Positions 1 through 14,754 of a DNA stretch of 64,000 nucleotides are shown in pieces. The DNA is from Manduca sexta. Taxonomy: Eukaryota > Arthropoda > Insecta > Lepidoptera > Sphingidae. Position 1 is the first letter of the stretch. The number at the start of each line of letters is the position of its first letter. The stretch spans positions 930,001 to 994,000 of the forward strand of contig NC_051136.1 in the NCBI RefSeq assembly GCF_014839805.1, given 5' to 3'. Under the pieces are notes generated by a model, which saw nothing but the letters and a program-made list of their open reading frames with translations, was not told where the DNA came from and ran no database searches. A program made the translations under genes and the position numbers.

Positions 1-2240
1 CTGTTAAAAAAGCAAAAAACTAATGGAATTAGCTTTCATACGTAAGCTCCATAGTTACATACACGATGTTAATTAATTTCACAATATTCATATTACCACA
101 GTTACATAACATGGGCGTGTTTTTGGCAAAACGACCACAGAAGGACGGGCGCTTAACTAATGGACATCGTTCTACGAATTACTTATTGTCACGAATGTCT
201 TACTGACATCATAATGCTTTAAATGGATTTTGTATTAGAAAATGGGATGCGGGAATGTTAACAACTGACTCATGGCCGGTCAGACAGCCTAGAAGTCAGT
301 CAGGTAACCTGCATTGCACAGTTTATTACGTGAGTTGATCGCTTTGAAAATGCTAACTACAATACGGTAAAAATGAGAAAAAATGCTATTCAACTAATTC
401 AAGCATAGGCTATGGCGTCAACAACAGCGAAAATTTTACGTTTTATATATCCACAGAGCAGATTAAAATTTAATCCTGAATTGTTGACCTGTAAGACAAT
501 TTTCGGAATCAATAATATTGTTGAAGGTCACAGTGAATAGACAACAAGAAATCCTATTAAGAATAGTATAGGTAGTTATTTGGTACTTATAAAACTTGTA
601 ACTAATATTAAAGTGTGGAAAAATGTACTCCTGTGCAATGATGGGTATAATTCTTATAGGTGTAATTTATTTGGTATATGATAACTATATCTATTTACCA
701 CATGACTTATCATTAACTTACACGTCTAGCTAATTATTTCCTTTCATATAACACATCTTTTTCGAAAAACAGAATCTTTTTCGGAAATATTGCCAGTTGT
801 AGGTAAAGAACAACGTGGATCAGACAAACACATTTTTTTTTATTTGAACATAGAATTATCGAACAGTAAGTAGTAATTTTGTTAAACTCTTTTTAGGATT
901 ATTTTTGTTTTATGAGTGTGTTCAAATTCCACTATTCTTTAGTAGGTATTAGTGACATGAAGACGCAAAACTTAAGGAACATTATTAGAATTTCCGGAAA
1001 GCAATTACTTAAGGCTACAGATATCGTAGAGGGCTTTCACGTTGTACAAGATCTTAGACAGTTTTTCTAAATGTAGGTAGCCTTTAAAACTGTTTGCGTA
1101 GAATCTCACACACGGTGACAATACTCTACTTTCGTCCGCGTGTCAAGATTCTAAGAAGTATCAACTTCTGCATGTATTTTTGTATGTGAGTAAGTCGGAT
1201 ATTTTTGATACGACAAAAAAAAGTTTCGCGAATTGCATATGGGTTTGCAAAGTTAAATTATTATTTTTAAATCTGTAAAAATTTGTTGTAAACAGTAAAT
1301 TTTTGAAGTAGGTTTTATGATTTTTGATGTTGACACAACTTGTAGTTCCTGGTTCCTTAATATCATAGTTCAGTGTATTTGCACGTATGTTAATCAGTTA
1401 ATTAAGGATGAATGTAACCATATTACAGAACTGCTGTATTTGAGCAACAATTTTAATGAGATCGAACTCATGATAACTACAGTATTTTGAAGGCTTAGAT
1501 GATTATCCAGCGAACAGTTTGTTCATCTAGTATAAACGCGTGTCGGTTTGTAACACGTGTCCACGCTAATGACAATCGTCAGACCATCTGAGGTCGTTAA
1601 ACTCTTGCGTATAGCCATTAACTAAATTGTTATAAAATTACGTAACTACCACGTGTTTGTCGATGCTGGAGCAGATTCATTCAATGTCTACAGTCTACGC
1701 TCTAGATGTTTGAGTTATTTTTCGATTTTTTCTTCTATTTCCCTTAACTCTACAATATGAGGGCAACGCAAATAGTGTGACAGGAATGTGTGCAGAAATT
1801 ATTTGTTTTCGTTTATAACAACAGCCGTCCTGTCTTCCAGTAATCCCTTGTAGGAAATTTAGTCCTAAGCAAATCATGTTATAACAGTTCATAAAAATGT
1901 TACCAGGTTTATATCGAATTAATATATTGTAGGTTTTTTTTATCATCCAATAATTTTAGTCACTAAAAATATTTAGAAGTAGGTAAAAAGTTTTATTGAA
2001 TCTAAAAATGGCCGAAACCACATACACGAATACAAAGTCCATAGAAATGTCCGATTACAATTAGGTTAGTGTAATAGTGGTATTCAGTGGTGTTGATTGC
2101 AGACTTTATTGTCCCGTATGTGGGTTAGAGAAGCCATCCTTGACCCAGGCGCGTGCCTAATTGCCTAGGCTTTTAGTACATAACTCGTCACTGTCGCGTC
2201 TGATGGGGCTCGGCATATTCGGACTGAAAATATAAATATA
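1..2240. other. Gene-free AT-rich sequence
   Basis: Only short chance open frames, no splice-framed GC-rich patches and no repeat family that I can name. Confidence 0.5.
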
Positions 2241-2248
2241 GCTTAGAT

Positions 2249-2497
2249 CAGTGGTTCTCAAACTTTTTAAATGACGGAACCCTTTTGGGAAGCAAAATAC
2301 TTGATGGAACCCTACAATAAAACAATTGTTTTTATAAGTATATTTTTTATTAATCAGCATAATAAAAGTACAATGTCACAGTTACTAATTATTATTGAGA
2401 GAGATGTTTTGATTTTTTTCTTCTAAATTCTTGCGGAACCCCGACAGAGGTATCACGGAACCCTAGGGTTCCGCGGAACACACTTAGAGTATAGCTG
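2249..2497. mobile_element. hAT-type MITE with 8-bp target duplication
   Basis: The element begins CAGTGGTTCTCAAACTT and ends in a degenerate inverted form (..AGAGTATAGCTG). GCTTAGAT is present directly on both sides (2241..2248 and 2498..2505). An 8-bp duplication plus CAG..CTG ends fits the hAT superfamily. It repeats 'GGAACCC' motifs near both ends and has no coding capacity. Confidence 0.85.
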
Positions 2498-2505
2498 GCT
2501 TAGAT

Positions 2506-5500
2506 ATACTGCTTATAAAGTTATTGAGATATAATCTGAACCGAAGTAATGTTTCTATCCCATTTTATCTCACTGTTAAGCAAGGCTTGTCAGGTGTGGG
2601 TCTTGCAAAAAAAATCTTTAAGACATTGTATTAGTTTTGCTTCCACTCTGTTTCCGCAATTATATGGAAAAAAATACCGAATGTAAATAAACATTTCCCT
2701 TTTTTATGTATTTATGTCAATTCTATTGGTTTATTCCAATAAAAACATTATTTTGATAAAAGATTATATTTTTACATTAAGTGTTTAATTTCTTCATTCT
2801 ATTAAAACCATAACTGGTACTCTCGTCCGATGTTAATAAGGTCAAACATAATGCTATAATAAGCCGGGTAGAGTAGGCGTGGTAGCCATTTACCATTTAA
2901 TTAGCTACAAATCAGCTCACAAAGCATAGCGGTGACATAATCGTCGTGGTGGCGTGCTCTGGAGCCCTAACTCATGGGACGTCACGGGCGCGTCTCTGAC
3001 GCAAGCCGCACGCACCTTGCAATTATACCAGAATGTTAATTTGAAATGGTTTGATTTATGATAAATTTATGGTAGGATCAGCACATAACTAGTATAGACT
3101 GTCGTGCATAGATTATTTTTTGATTAAGTTAAGTATAGTGGGATTTTTCGGGAAAGGTTTTGGCGGATAGTGCGTGAGGGATCGTGGTAAAGAAAATACA
3201 GCAATACTCTTGGAATATCGAATAATGCAACTTATTGATACAGATGTTGTACAGATAAATAATTATAAGTTATTTGCAGAGACTGTCTCTATAAAACAGT
3301 ATTGTTGACAGATTTTGGCGCCATTTATTTCATGATTCCAGCGCAAGTTGTCAACATCTAGACGGAACGTTTGTATGTAAGACCTAAACTGCATATACTA
3401 TCATATGCAGGCCTGTTTGCCTTAAAAGTCATTAAGACAAGGTTCGACAAGGTCGCCGAGTTAAATTTAAACCACATACATAAGCATGCGGGCGCGGCGT
3501 GCGTGCCCACACGTCAAATATGCGATGTGATTAACCAAATATGTTATTTAGTAGTGATTATGGAGTGATGTGGCTTGCGTGCTCGACCTTACGGAATCTA
3601 TTTATGCGTATGCGAATTTTATGTTTTATAGCATAGTTACACAGCAGGCCACCTGGCGGAGTCATGAGCCATGGAAGAACTTCTATGAGGAATTGTTAAT
3701 GTTTCCAAAAGAACTTATAGACGCGACTTAAGAGAATTGTCCACTTATATTGGACTAGCCGAAGATATTATGCATGGAACCTACCTTTAATTAAGTTGAG
3801 AATCTATCATTTTAAGGGTTTGCATTGTTGGACGAACAAGTGGTTCAATATAAACACGCAGTAGATACAAGTAGAATCATGATTTATAGATATTGAAAGA
3901 AATGAATATAGATTGGAAAAGGGACGGGATTGTAAGAGATTCTGAAAATTCTATCCATAATTTACATTGGTTCTCTGTGAGATGGTTGTACTACCTTAAG
4001 TGAGTTGGCCCATTCATGATGTAGAAAAAATTTAGTTTTATTTCATGAGTCGAATTAGTTGAAATACTTTGAAATGATAGTGACCGAAGCCCAGGCTAAG
4101 TAAAGCTATAGATCTAGGAATATACGAGGTAGCTATACGAGTAAATAGTTATAATTTTGGAAAATTTAAGAACTAGTGGTATAATCCTCAAAATGTGTAA
4201 AGAACTTGCTTATTTAAATTCATTGAAACTTTAATGACCACTTCTTTGCCAAAGTGGAGACAAGCAGTCGTTACAAAACTGTTAAACATCGCGGTTTATT
4301 GTCGAGTTTATGTATTAACTACTAACTGGCAGTAGTAAAACAATGAGCGTGTGTTCCTCATGAGCTGTTGGCACTGGCACGGCGCGGCGTGAGATTTGAT
4401 TAGCGTCGGAGCTGGCGCGCCAAGGTCTCGGCAGACGCGGTGTAGGCTGTGATTGGCAACTGACGAATATGTTTGGCGGTTTAGAAATTAAAGAATTACA
4501 TTTTACGCTGGATGTTTTATACAAAGCAGAGATAATCGAGTTAATGGCTTCATGATACTTATAATCTTAATACATGTTTCTTGAGATTTTCTCATTTCAT
4601 ATGCCATAATACGTTTTATATCTTTTGGGTCAACTCATAGTCCATTGTTGTCTGGATGTTGTGTTAAATGATGAGTAACCGAGTGTTAAGCATAAACCGT
4701 CCTTTTTTTGTAATACGCGAGTTTGTAACTTGAGAACTGAGAGTTAAGATTTCGTGTTATTATGGTCGAATAAAATGAATTATTACAATTTTCTGTTTAT
4801 CTGTATTCCGCTAAAAAATTATATATACATAACTTATTACTAATAAATAATAAATAACTTCTTACTTTAAACATATTATCCACTAAAACAGGCTTTTAGT
4901 TCAGAAAACTAGCTAGCTTAAATCAAAATTATTTCATAAACGAGAACATGTTATTTGCGATGGAATCAATTAGGGTTGCTCATCCGCGGTTCATCCGGCA
5001 GTTCCGTCCGGCGTGCGTCGGGCGTCCGTCCGGCCTGGCACATCCGACGTGTCGGCCGCTCCCTCAGGTCACGGCCACGAGCACCATCCTACACCTCATC
5101 ACATTTGCAGAACTGAGGGTGTGTTTATATTTACGTAAGTGATTGCAAAGATCTTTCGGGTTTATTGCATTTCGGAAGTAGTTTTGTGGTGACCAATTCC
5201 GATTAGCGTTGTATACATCTATAGTTGTGAAGATCTTAATTGAAACTCTTTTGTAAAAGCTGAACTAAGGTAATCTATTATAGGAGATTATTTTAATACC
5301 TTTTCCTTTTTTGTACGTTTTTTTAGAGACGTATCGTTATTAGTAATATGGTTAACTAACATATTGTTCCTATTAATCGCCCCTCAAAATATTCATAATG
5401 TAATTACAGTCGTCCTTCTACCGGTGACAAGTGGCCAGCATCCCGTCCACCGACGAGTTAATCTAGTTAACTAACAACTACCGAACGCAAACCGGTTCCA

Positions 5501-6347
5501 CAAGGTAACAAACACTTTAAAACCCATCGGAATTGCGCAGGAGTACTGCAATGTAATTGGTGTAGAAATAACAGAAGCTCTTTGGTTTTGTTTTCGCTTA
5601 GTGGTAAGCATTACACCCAATAATTAATAAAATTCGGATGTAGTGCATGGTCCAGCAATGAAAGATGTCCAAAGATATTAAATAGGGAATAATGCTTCAT
5701 ATCACAGGTTAAAATTCCTGTGAACCGGTACACAACAATGTCTGTAATTTGTTGTAAACTTGACGAAGCGATTCTTGTTTAGATAGGCTCTCATGTACGA
5801 GGTCTAACACTAATAATTATATTATTAAAGAATAATCATATGAAATAGCTAAAGATTTCACTTATATCAAATAAAAAGAAATGCAAAGAATTTGACTTAC
5901 GAAGATTATTTATTCTGGTTTATAATTGAGCGTAACTTCAACTGCAGCCGTTTATATTAAAATAACTACAAACATGTTGCAATGACTTACAAAAACTGGA
6001 AAAATACTATAATGCAATTAAACTTTCACCTTCATGGTTGAGAGAGCAATCACTGAGCTATCATAACAACAATTATAAAGTTATGTTAATGTATGCCGGC
6101 GGTTCGCGTGGCTCATTCATTCGAGTTATGCCAGAGTAAATACACAGAGAATGCTGTTTTAAGTGTACTAACTTTAAAATGGTAGAATTATTCTATAGAC
6201 TTGTCTGTCTTTGTCTATGAATAGACTCGACTGCAGTTGCGAAAGGCGAAATTTTTCTCCCCAATTCCTATTCCGTTTCGATAACTTTGCCAGGGGTTCT
6301 TTCGCTCTTTGTGGGTAGAGATCACGTTACCTTCATGGTCTTTATCA
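2506..6347. other. Gene-free sequence with small GC-rich patches
   Basis: Mostly AT-rich. GC-rich patches near 2940..3020, 4375..4445 and 4985..5080 have no recognisable exon structure. The last repeats CCGTCCGGC-like words. Confidence 0.4.
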
Positions 6348-6359
6348 ACCTACGCTATA

Positions 6360-6622
6360 CATACATAACATAACATCACGCATTTATCCCCGAAGGGGTA
6401 TGCAGAGGCGCAACTAGGGCACCCACTTTTCGCCAAGTATGTTCCGTCCCATGATGTGATAGGGGGCGAGCCTATCGCCATATCGGGCACAAATTCCAGA
6501 CTCCGGGCTGATACTGAGCAGATAAACCCAAATATCACTTTGCCCGACCCGGGATTCGAACCCAGGACCTCAGAGCGCTATTGTACCGGACATGCAATAC
6601 AACTACGCCACCGAGGCAGTTG
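6360..6622 (-). mobile_element. tRNA-derived SINE, complete, with 12-bp target duplication
   Basis: Read on the minus strand it starts CTGCCTCGGTGGCGTAGTTG (A-box region) and has GGTTCGAATCCCGG (B box), then a body with TTTGTGCCCGATATGGCGAT. ACCTACGCTATA flanks it at 6348..6359 and 6623..6634. Related copies occur at 53876 and, for the head, at 51286. Confidence 0.85.
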
Positions 6623-9486
6623 ACCTACGCTATAAAAATACATAATTACAGATTATGTAAATCTCTCAAACCAAGCTTATTTACTACCTCGGTGCAGTGG
6701 TGGTACTTCTTTATGGATAGTCATGATGCTTACCATCAGACTAGCGGTTTGGTCGTCTGGACATAAAAGTCGGCCAAACTTTCTTTCGGCAACGAAAATC
6801 TAAAACTATTACGTAACTTGTGAAAATTAACAAAGTCCAGATGGTTACTAAGTAGATACATACTTTAATAAATCTACTAGCAAGTCGTTGCGGCAATATT
6901 TTGCGCAAGAACTTCCGAATGTGTTTACTCTCGCGACGATATTTCAATAATTCTATACACAATCTACTCGTCGCAATTCAATAATTGCAAAAGTCAGCTT
7001 GCCAGAGTGACTGTTTACACAATAAAAATCGCTTGCGGAACATAATTTTTGCAAGTTGTACATATATTATTGAATTATAAATAACTCCAAAAGATTTAAG
7101 TATATAATTACATTTATAATTGTTTATCTCATAAAATTAAATGTAATTTGTGTTGACTATAAAGTATCTTTAACTATAAGTGTTCTTGCCAATCAAACCC
7201 CCACCTTATAATAGATTCCGCTCATAATATTTGGTTAATATTATCCACAATCGACATTACTGCAACTGGTGTAACACTGCAGTTATTTATGAGGTTCTGG
7301 TTTATCCGAGCTGGTTAATAACGCCAGGATCAAAGCCGGGCCAATGCCAAGGAAGCAATAAACGGGGTATCAACAGAATCTTACGTCACGTCCGGCGCAT
7401 TCCGCCTTCACACGTTAGGGCTCGCTTCCATTGCATTGAAACACGCCGCCAAAAAACGGTAAGGTTTCAATATTTGGTATGCAAAAATATAATATAATAC
7501 AGATACGCTTGCATCCTTCTTGAACAGGGTAGATAGAGTTTTAACTGTGCTTAATGTTCATGATTCGCATTTTGTTGAATGAAGCCTTTCATTGTAAGGC
7601 CTATGAACATAGAGTTAGTAGGTTCAATATCAAGGTAAACAATATTTGATGTATTTTTCTCACATAATTTGCCTAGGATATCAACTAGAGTCGTCGATCT
7701 ATTTTTCGAGGTAGGCCACTGGTCGTAACAATATATATTTTATTTTGTAATCTACGTTATCCTGAACTCATGTTATTGGCACAGGATAAAAAAATAATAA
7801 TGTATTAGGCCTAACACGTAAGAGCTGAGTTATTAAGCAACACATCAAGTGCACGCGACAGCTAATTGTACTTCAAAAGCGTGTTATGGTTTAGTACAAA
7901 AATATCTGAGATTTGAGGGAAGTGTGTATTTTGCAAACTCGCGTCATCAATGGAGCTACGTGTCGGTTCGATGATTTATTGATAAACAAATTCCTGAACG
8001 TTCCTCTTTGGTATTTTAGTTTATGTATGCGTTCTATGTGCAAGAGTTGATTCAGGTACACGCGGTCAGTTTTCATCTGCCACATTTAGGAAAGGTCAGA
8101 TCTCTATTACAAAATATCTTAATTGCCTACTACTGCCGATCTTGAGGATTTTCAAGATTTGTAGTGGTGTATGTAATAGTTTCAGACAGCCTATCGATTT
8201 TACTATACGCAGAAGTGAGATATACTTACCTTTTACTTTTCGAAAATATTGTTTATATTTTAAAAGTTTGCATTACGCTTTGCAAACATCATTTCAATGC
8301 TAAAGGTAAACAATTGAAGGAGGAACCGCAGTCCGTCAGATTATGATCCGAATAAGAACTTATGTGCGAAGTCTTCACTAACACCTAGTATGAAAATAAA
8401 TGCACCGAATATTTCCTATAGCGTGTAAATTAATGCTGTTTGCTAATTATTGGAGAGGCGGTCTAATTGTGCGTCCATAAAATTCCACAACGTTGTTTTC
8501 CGACCTGAGCGAATTATTAACACGTGTAACTAAACACAACTCACAGCTTCCTAAATAGATTAGTGGTTTGAACTTTTTGTACAATTGTTTACAATATATA
8601 TTACCTCATTGAGAGGTGTACTCAGTGTAAGCTGTGAAGTTTCTTTCCATTTTTTTTACGCATCTTAATGGAGAAATGAGGCTTGCCTAACTAATCAGAA
8701 ATATGAATAAAACGCTACAAAAGACTGCGCTCGTCATTCTTACACGTAAGATGGTATGTCATAGTGAGAGAGCGTGAGTTAATTAGGTTCAAAAGGTAAA
8801 CATACGCTTGTATACTCAATGGCTTTGTATAAAAAAATTTACTCTCTGTTTTGATAACTACTAATGGTATCTCTAATAGACACAAAAAATAGAGACGCAT
8901 GTACCTAACCGTTTGGAGATAAATCAATGAACTTGTGTCATGTTTACATATTAGGAATATTTATACCATCATTTAGTAGAAATGCCAGATCATATCAACT
9001 GGAATAAACACTTGTTAGCTTGGATTAGGAACGTACGCAGAATTGTTATCGGTCGTAAACGTTATCGTTTTATTGGAGTTTTCAGTGAATAAAGTCCATT
9101 TCATTTACACGGAACTTTTTATTTACAGTAATGATGAAGATTAACTCATAAAAAGCAACAAGTATCAAACACGCAATTGTATCATCGTGTGGCAAGTGAT
9201 TAACGATTACTCTGCCGCTGAACCAGGCTGCCAGGGGAATCGTTCATTAACAAAAGTTAAATGATATGTTTAGGTACGTATATAAAAAAAAAAAATTTGA
9301 ACTGTCTGAATAATTACGACGAATACTACGATTACTTGTAGCTTTTACTGGGAATCAGTTTCCTATCCTACTATAGAATAGTGACTAAATCGTCATACGA
9401 ATTAGGAAGGTAAATGTCCGCGCAGGTCCACTATTTTCCAGTCTTTTATCTTTTGACTATGTAGCAATGCTATGCTAACATAATTC

Positions 9487-9610
9487 AAGGAGTGTCGGCG
9501 CATGCACTCGCGGCTGCGGTCCGTCTGGCGCGGACACTTGAATAAATCTGGATGGCGACCTTCGCCTCAATACCGGCACCAGCGCACGGTGCACGCACGC
9601 ATGCGCATTG
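9487..9610. other. Unexplained GC-rich island with NRF-1-like palindromes
   Basis: GCGCATGCACTCGCGG and CACGCACGCATGCGCATTGC include a TGCGCATGCG-type sequence that resembles the NRF-1/Ewg site. A plus-strand frame from the ATG at 9502 runs about 51 codons to AAAAG|GTAAGG, but the protein is not recognisable. Confidence 0.25.
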
Positions 9611-11470
9611 CAATCCAGTTATTGTTGATAAGGGATAACACTGGTCTAGATAAAAGGTAAGGTCGTAATATATAATAGGATCTTGGCCTAAAGGTTCGGC
9701 TAAGTGATAAGACAGCTGCGCCTAAGTATATTCACTTTTGTATAAGAAATTGAAGTTCATGGACAATTTATGTGATCGTTTTTGTCATTTCATATCTATA
9801 AGTCTAAAATATATATCTACTTTTAAGTATTTAATTATCGTTTTTCCGCTATTTGTAATTTATTCTAGCTGTGTCCTGTGACATGAAATGAAATTGCAGT
9901 TTTGATTCCTAGCTTTGCCAAAAACATGCATGATTTGCAATAGCCTGATTGGTGCTCAATATAACTATAATTTGTTCTATTATTTATTCATTCATTCAAT
10001 CGTGTTTCATCATTTCAGGAGGAAAATATCCACAACCCGTAATGCCTACCAAGTCGGTGTTAAAAACGTTTGTTGGCGCACATACAAGTTCGTGAAACTA
10101 AGCATGTTTTTGAATCAGTTCCTCGCCCCCTTTCTCAAGTAGTTCCTCACCCAGGAACATTCGTGTTTCTGCGAAGATAACAAACGGCCGACTCACTCCG
10201 GTGTATAACTTTCGCTTCCTGCACACTTGACAGACAATTGTAGTCGCGCCGCTTTCCAATTTTTTACTCTTGACTTCCTAGACGGCAGATTGTAGCGATA
10301 TCTAGCCTAATATTAAGGGGATAAATTATCTAAGCAATCATTAACCTATTGATCTACGTAGACGTAGACTCTATGTGAAAATATGCTGAACGAATTTTAT
10401 AAATTCTTTCATTTACAGATTTTACTATTTCGTAATAAGCCTTCCTAGAGGTGCATGTTATTTTATTTAAAATTTTATTCAGTTTCATTCTTTTAGTGAA
10501 TCTTTCAGTTCCATTGTGAGATATCACTATTACAATGGCCAATAAAATTGTAATTATTAGCGGAACGATGTTTAAAACATTCTTATATTTACTAAAAGTA
10601 GACAAAAATAGTTGAGTATTTTAATAATTTCTACTGTTATTAAATTCATTATTTTACATAATACTGTTATCAACTAGTTAAATCTCCTGCGGTGTCCCGT
10701 CTACTATAGTCGTGTCCCCATTCTACCCGCTCTCAGCCCCCGCGCTCGTGACCGTGCCCTACATACTGCATAGCGAGACTAGAACTGCACGCCACTGACC
10801 GCCTTTGCCTTTGCACGACTTGCCTTTGGAAATTAAGACAGGATTTTTTCCTAATAAATGCATTGCAACTTATACTTAGAGAGGAGGTATGCATACAATC
10901 GTCTATTTAAAAGAGAAAATGCCCGTGAAAGCCAACATTACCATAGCAATAATGGGTGTGTCGAAAAATGTTGGGTGTAAAAATTCTATGAATCCATGAC
11001 AGTCTATAACTAGATGAAAAATGATAATAAAGCCTTAATTTCGCTTTATTTGCTGGACATAATACTGTGTACAGCTTACGCGCAACACGTTTGTAAAGTA
11101 TAACTTATGTAATTGTATTAAAAATAGTTTATCTTTTATGACAATAGATGTCTTTCTGCATCAGAATATGAGAAGTTATGAGACAGTATTATCGTGTTCT
11201 AGTAAATGAATCTTAAAACATGAAAGTCCTTGTCGACATTACTAGTCTTGAGGCTTATGATACTATGACAATCGACTCAAAGGCTTAACGAGTTCTCCAA
11301 GGGCAGGGTTATTACCACGAAACGTCCATCAATTACCAACACAACTATGTCAGAGTCTATGCGTATGGCCTAACTTTCATTAATATTATATAAGTGACGT
11401 GAATACAATAAATAAAATTTGTTGTGAAGATAATTGCATTCATAGTTTGAAAATAAAATTTTAAGACTTT

Positions 11471-11610
11471 ATGTTTACACGAATATTAGACATTGAAATA
11501 AAACTTATATTCGGATTTTATCGTGGTTTTTTATATTATAATTTTCTCACGACGTTTCGAAGTGTTTACAGCCTGCATGGTCACGCGGGGACCAGGGGAG
11601 GAGGGGGGGG
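11471..11610 (+). repeat. Dispersed repeat with CGACGTTTCGAAG core (copy 1)
   Basis: It shares ATGTTTACACGA..ATTGAAATA, GGATTTTATCG, ATTTTCTC, ACGTTTCGAAG and GGTCACG with copies at 22262 and 25738. It ends in a G-rich run. The type of element is unknown to me. Confidence 0.65.
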
Positions 11611-11616
11611 GGGGGT
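11588..11616 (+). repeat. G-run with quadruplex potential
   Basis: GGGGACCAGGGGAGGAGGGG continues as an unbroken G tract. Several G runs within 30 bases on one strand could fold as a G-quadruplex. It sits at the end of a dispersed repeat copy. Confidence 0.6.
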
Positions 11617-14600
11617 ACACTGCGAATGTAATGAATTTAAGAATTCAATCTTATTGGCAGTTCAGTTCATAATATTAGTACCTATATATTATGTTTTATA
11701 TATTTGTTTTTACCGATTCAAATTCCCGAGAAAATATCTGTAATAGCAAGATTTGCATCTATTGAAATAACAAGTGTTCATTACGAACTCATACTTCATA
11801 ATTATCTGAGAATAATTCGAAAACCACTCGAGATATACATATCAACTACAAATTAACGCAGTCATGAGATTTAATGAATTTTAATTCCAATGGATTCCAG
11901 TAAATCCCACGACGGGCGGTGTTTAACAACATCTGATCCATGATGGATAAGTCATTCATGTTTGCTGTTGTCATTCGCGTCATCACGTCAATCATGCCGG
12001 ATCATAAGGATGATGTGATGGGCGTTACTAACGGCTTTGAGATGATGCTAATTAGTCAGATAATTTAATTAAATATTTACAAATATTTGAACATTACTTA
12101 ACTAGTAAATTCATCGGTGCGTCACATGCAAATGGCTAAATGGTTTTCTCTGTATGATTTACTATTATTAAAAAGGTTCTATTCCAGACTGTATAAATAG
12201 CTAATATAACGAGGTATAGTTGTAACAATAATGAGTGGGAGAATTGAAATAAAATATGCAGCATGAGTGTGAATAAAAAATATTTGTGACTCTGAAATTG
12301 TGTAAGATGCTTGAGATAACAATTTTCGATTTAGAGATAGAATTGTTCGTATCACATCATGTGACAGAAATAATGTGAACAAACTGTAGGTGCACAACGT
12401 ATTTAAGTAGATAGAATTAATGCTTGCAAAAGAGACCATAATCAAATCACAAGAAAACAGAATTTGCTGCATACAATTTCACATAAATCATAAAACACGA
12501 TCGCAAAAGTTAGAACATCGAAGACACATAAAAGCTGCTAAGAAGAAATCAACATCATAAATAACGGTGGATCAATTTTTAAATCATGTTAAGTGTTAAA
12601 TGCCAAAGAATGAGTTATATTTTGTAGGTAAAGCGAGTAAATCATAGGAATCGTTGCAAGAAGCCGCTGCAATGAGGATTTGAGCCACAACAGATGTGCA
12701 CACCGGAACGGAGGGAATTCAAAGAAAACTGATATATTTGTAATATTTTACACTGACGTGAAGTGGATGAGCTAAAGTGGTAAGCTAAAAATATTCATGC
12801 AGAAATAGATTTTCCTGCTTTTGGGATGAAAATATACCTACGGATATACCTAATATTAACCTCGAGAAATTATTATAAATGTTAACGTAATAGTTCTGGT
12901 CAAAAATGTTGTGGCAAATTAGTCTGAGTGAAATATGGAAGTTTATTTGAACCTCTTGCTCATAGTAACTGTGTACAACGCCAATATTTGGAAGCATAGG
13001 TACACTGTCTTCTTAAAGTCCAAAGTAATCAAACATGCAAGTAATGTAACTTGATGAGTGATAACAAATAGGTTTCTAGCGACCAACTTGCTTTAGACTA
13101 TGGTGGCAGTTTTATGTTCATTGATATTCCGTTACAAAAGTAAAATTTCAAAATGTTTATTGAACTAATAAAAAGTATGCAATATACATCGTACAAATGC
13201 AAATATTTGATTTAAATCGAGGAATATAAAAATTAAACAGCTGCTAAAAACGGTAACATTGAATCAATATTATTATGAGCATGTTAATGGACGTAAACGT
13301 TTTAAAAACTATTTAATATCTCTCAAACTTTCAGATCTTATCGTAAAAAGTTTATTGACAATATATTTATTAGTTTGTGCAAAACATTATTTTTATTCTG
13401 GTGCTGTGAAATGAACTTGTTCCTAACAGAAGGTTGAACTCGGACAAACGGTTATTACACACATAGCCGTTTCTACAACAAGCTTAGTTTGTTGCACCGA
13501 CCCCAGAATGAAGTGGAATAAGGGCTTATGGAAAAAGCAAAAAACTATTTAACTAATACTATACTGACATCATAGTGACAAAGTATTATGTCGATTAACT
13601 AATGATCGCGATGGTCGCTAATATTGTAGTACATCAGATGATTTTGAAATTCGAGTCGCCTAAAAGAAAAACTAAGGATGTGTAGTTTTAACAGCTATAA
13701 TGTTTCGTTTAATTATAAATTAATAAAAAATTTACACCGGACTATTAAATGTAGGTGTAGGGTAGAGATATAAAGTAACGTTCTGCGCTATAAAAGTATA
13801 TCAGTAACAACGGTAATCTCACGACAGGTATTATGATGCTAATGCTTGTAAACCCGTGATCATAATTATATATTTATATAGATGTGTATGACTAAAGTAA
13901 CTATGTATCACGCAGTATGACAAAAAATTATCTCAACAGTGTGGCTAGTAAAGCACTTAGATTTCGGTACCAGAAAATCTACGACAAAATGTGGACACTG
14001 AAGTTGAATGTAATGTTACTTAAAGCGTTTTCTAAAATAAACAATGTGGGTGTACTATGAGATGGGTTGCGTACATCGACGGTCGCCAGAATAACGCCGG
14101 TTTGTCTCACTGGACATTATATACCGGTTGACTTTGGAACGGGCCTCGCGAGAATAAGCCACTTTAGCGGGCTTCCCACCAATTTTAACACTTGTTGTTC
14201 AGTCGGGTATTAAATCTAGTAGCGTCTAAGTGCTGCGAAGTAATTTTTTCCCCCGAATTTGCAAAAATGGTCAATTACATACTAATGAGAGTACAAACGG
14301 TATTAGAGCACTACGTAAACTGCTGACATCAAAGTAAAATTGTTTGTTATTGTCAGCTGTGTTTACTGCGTCGGCATTGTATCGCCAGAATCACGATCGC
14401 TAACTTAGAGTGTGATGCGTATTGTAACGGGATCAAACCTCGGCCGGTACGAGGACGTGATGCCATTGTTCGAGTAAACGTGTTTTTATATAATTGAATG
14501 ATGACAAGAATTCTCCGCGCTTGACGTTAAGCGGTACAATTGTTACTAAACATTACCAACACTATCTAGAAATTTTATTAGTACTGTGAATACTGGAACA

Positions 14601-14754
14601 TTTTTTGTAATATCCAGTTTTTCGACTCCAATATGACAGTTACGTCGAGATATGTTCCGCAGCGGTTGCCAATAGATCTTGCATTGTTGGTTACACGTCT
14701 GAGTTATTTATCAGACGGTGTACATAGACACGAGTGAATATTATTTTCGCCCGG

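Larger units (their letters stand above)
6635..14754. other. Gene-free sequence
   Basis: Apart from the GC island at 9487, the repeat at 11471 and a GC-rich patch near 10690..10820, nothing is supported. Open frames here are short, AT-rich and without homology that I can see. Confidence 0.45.
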
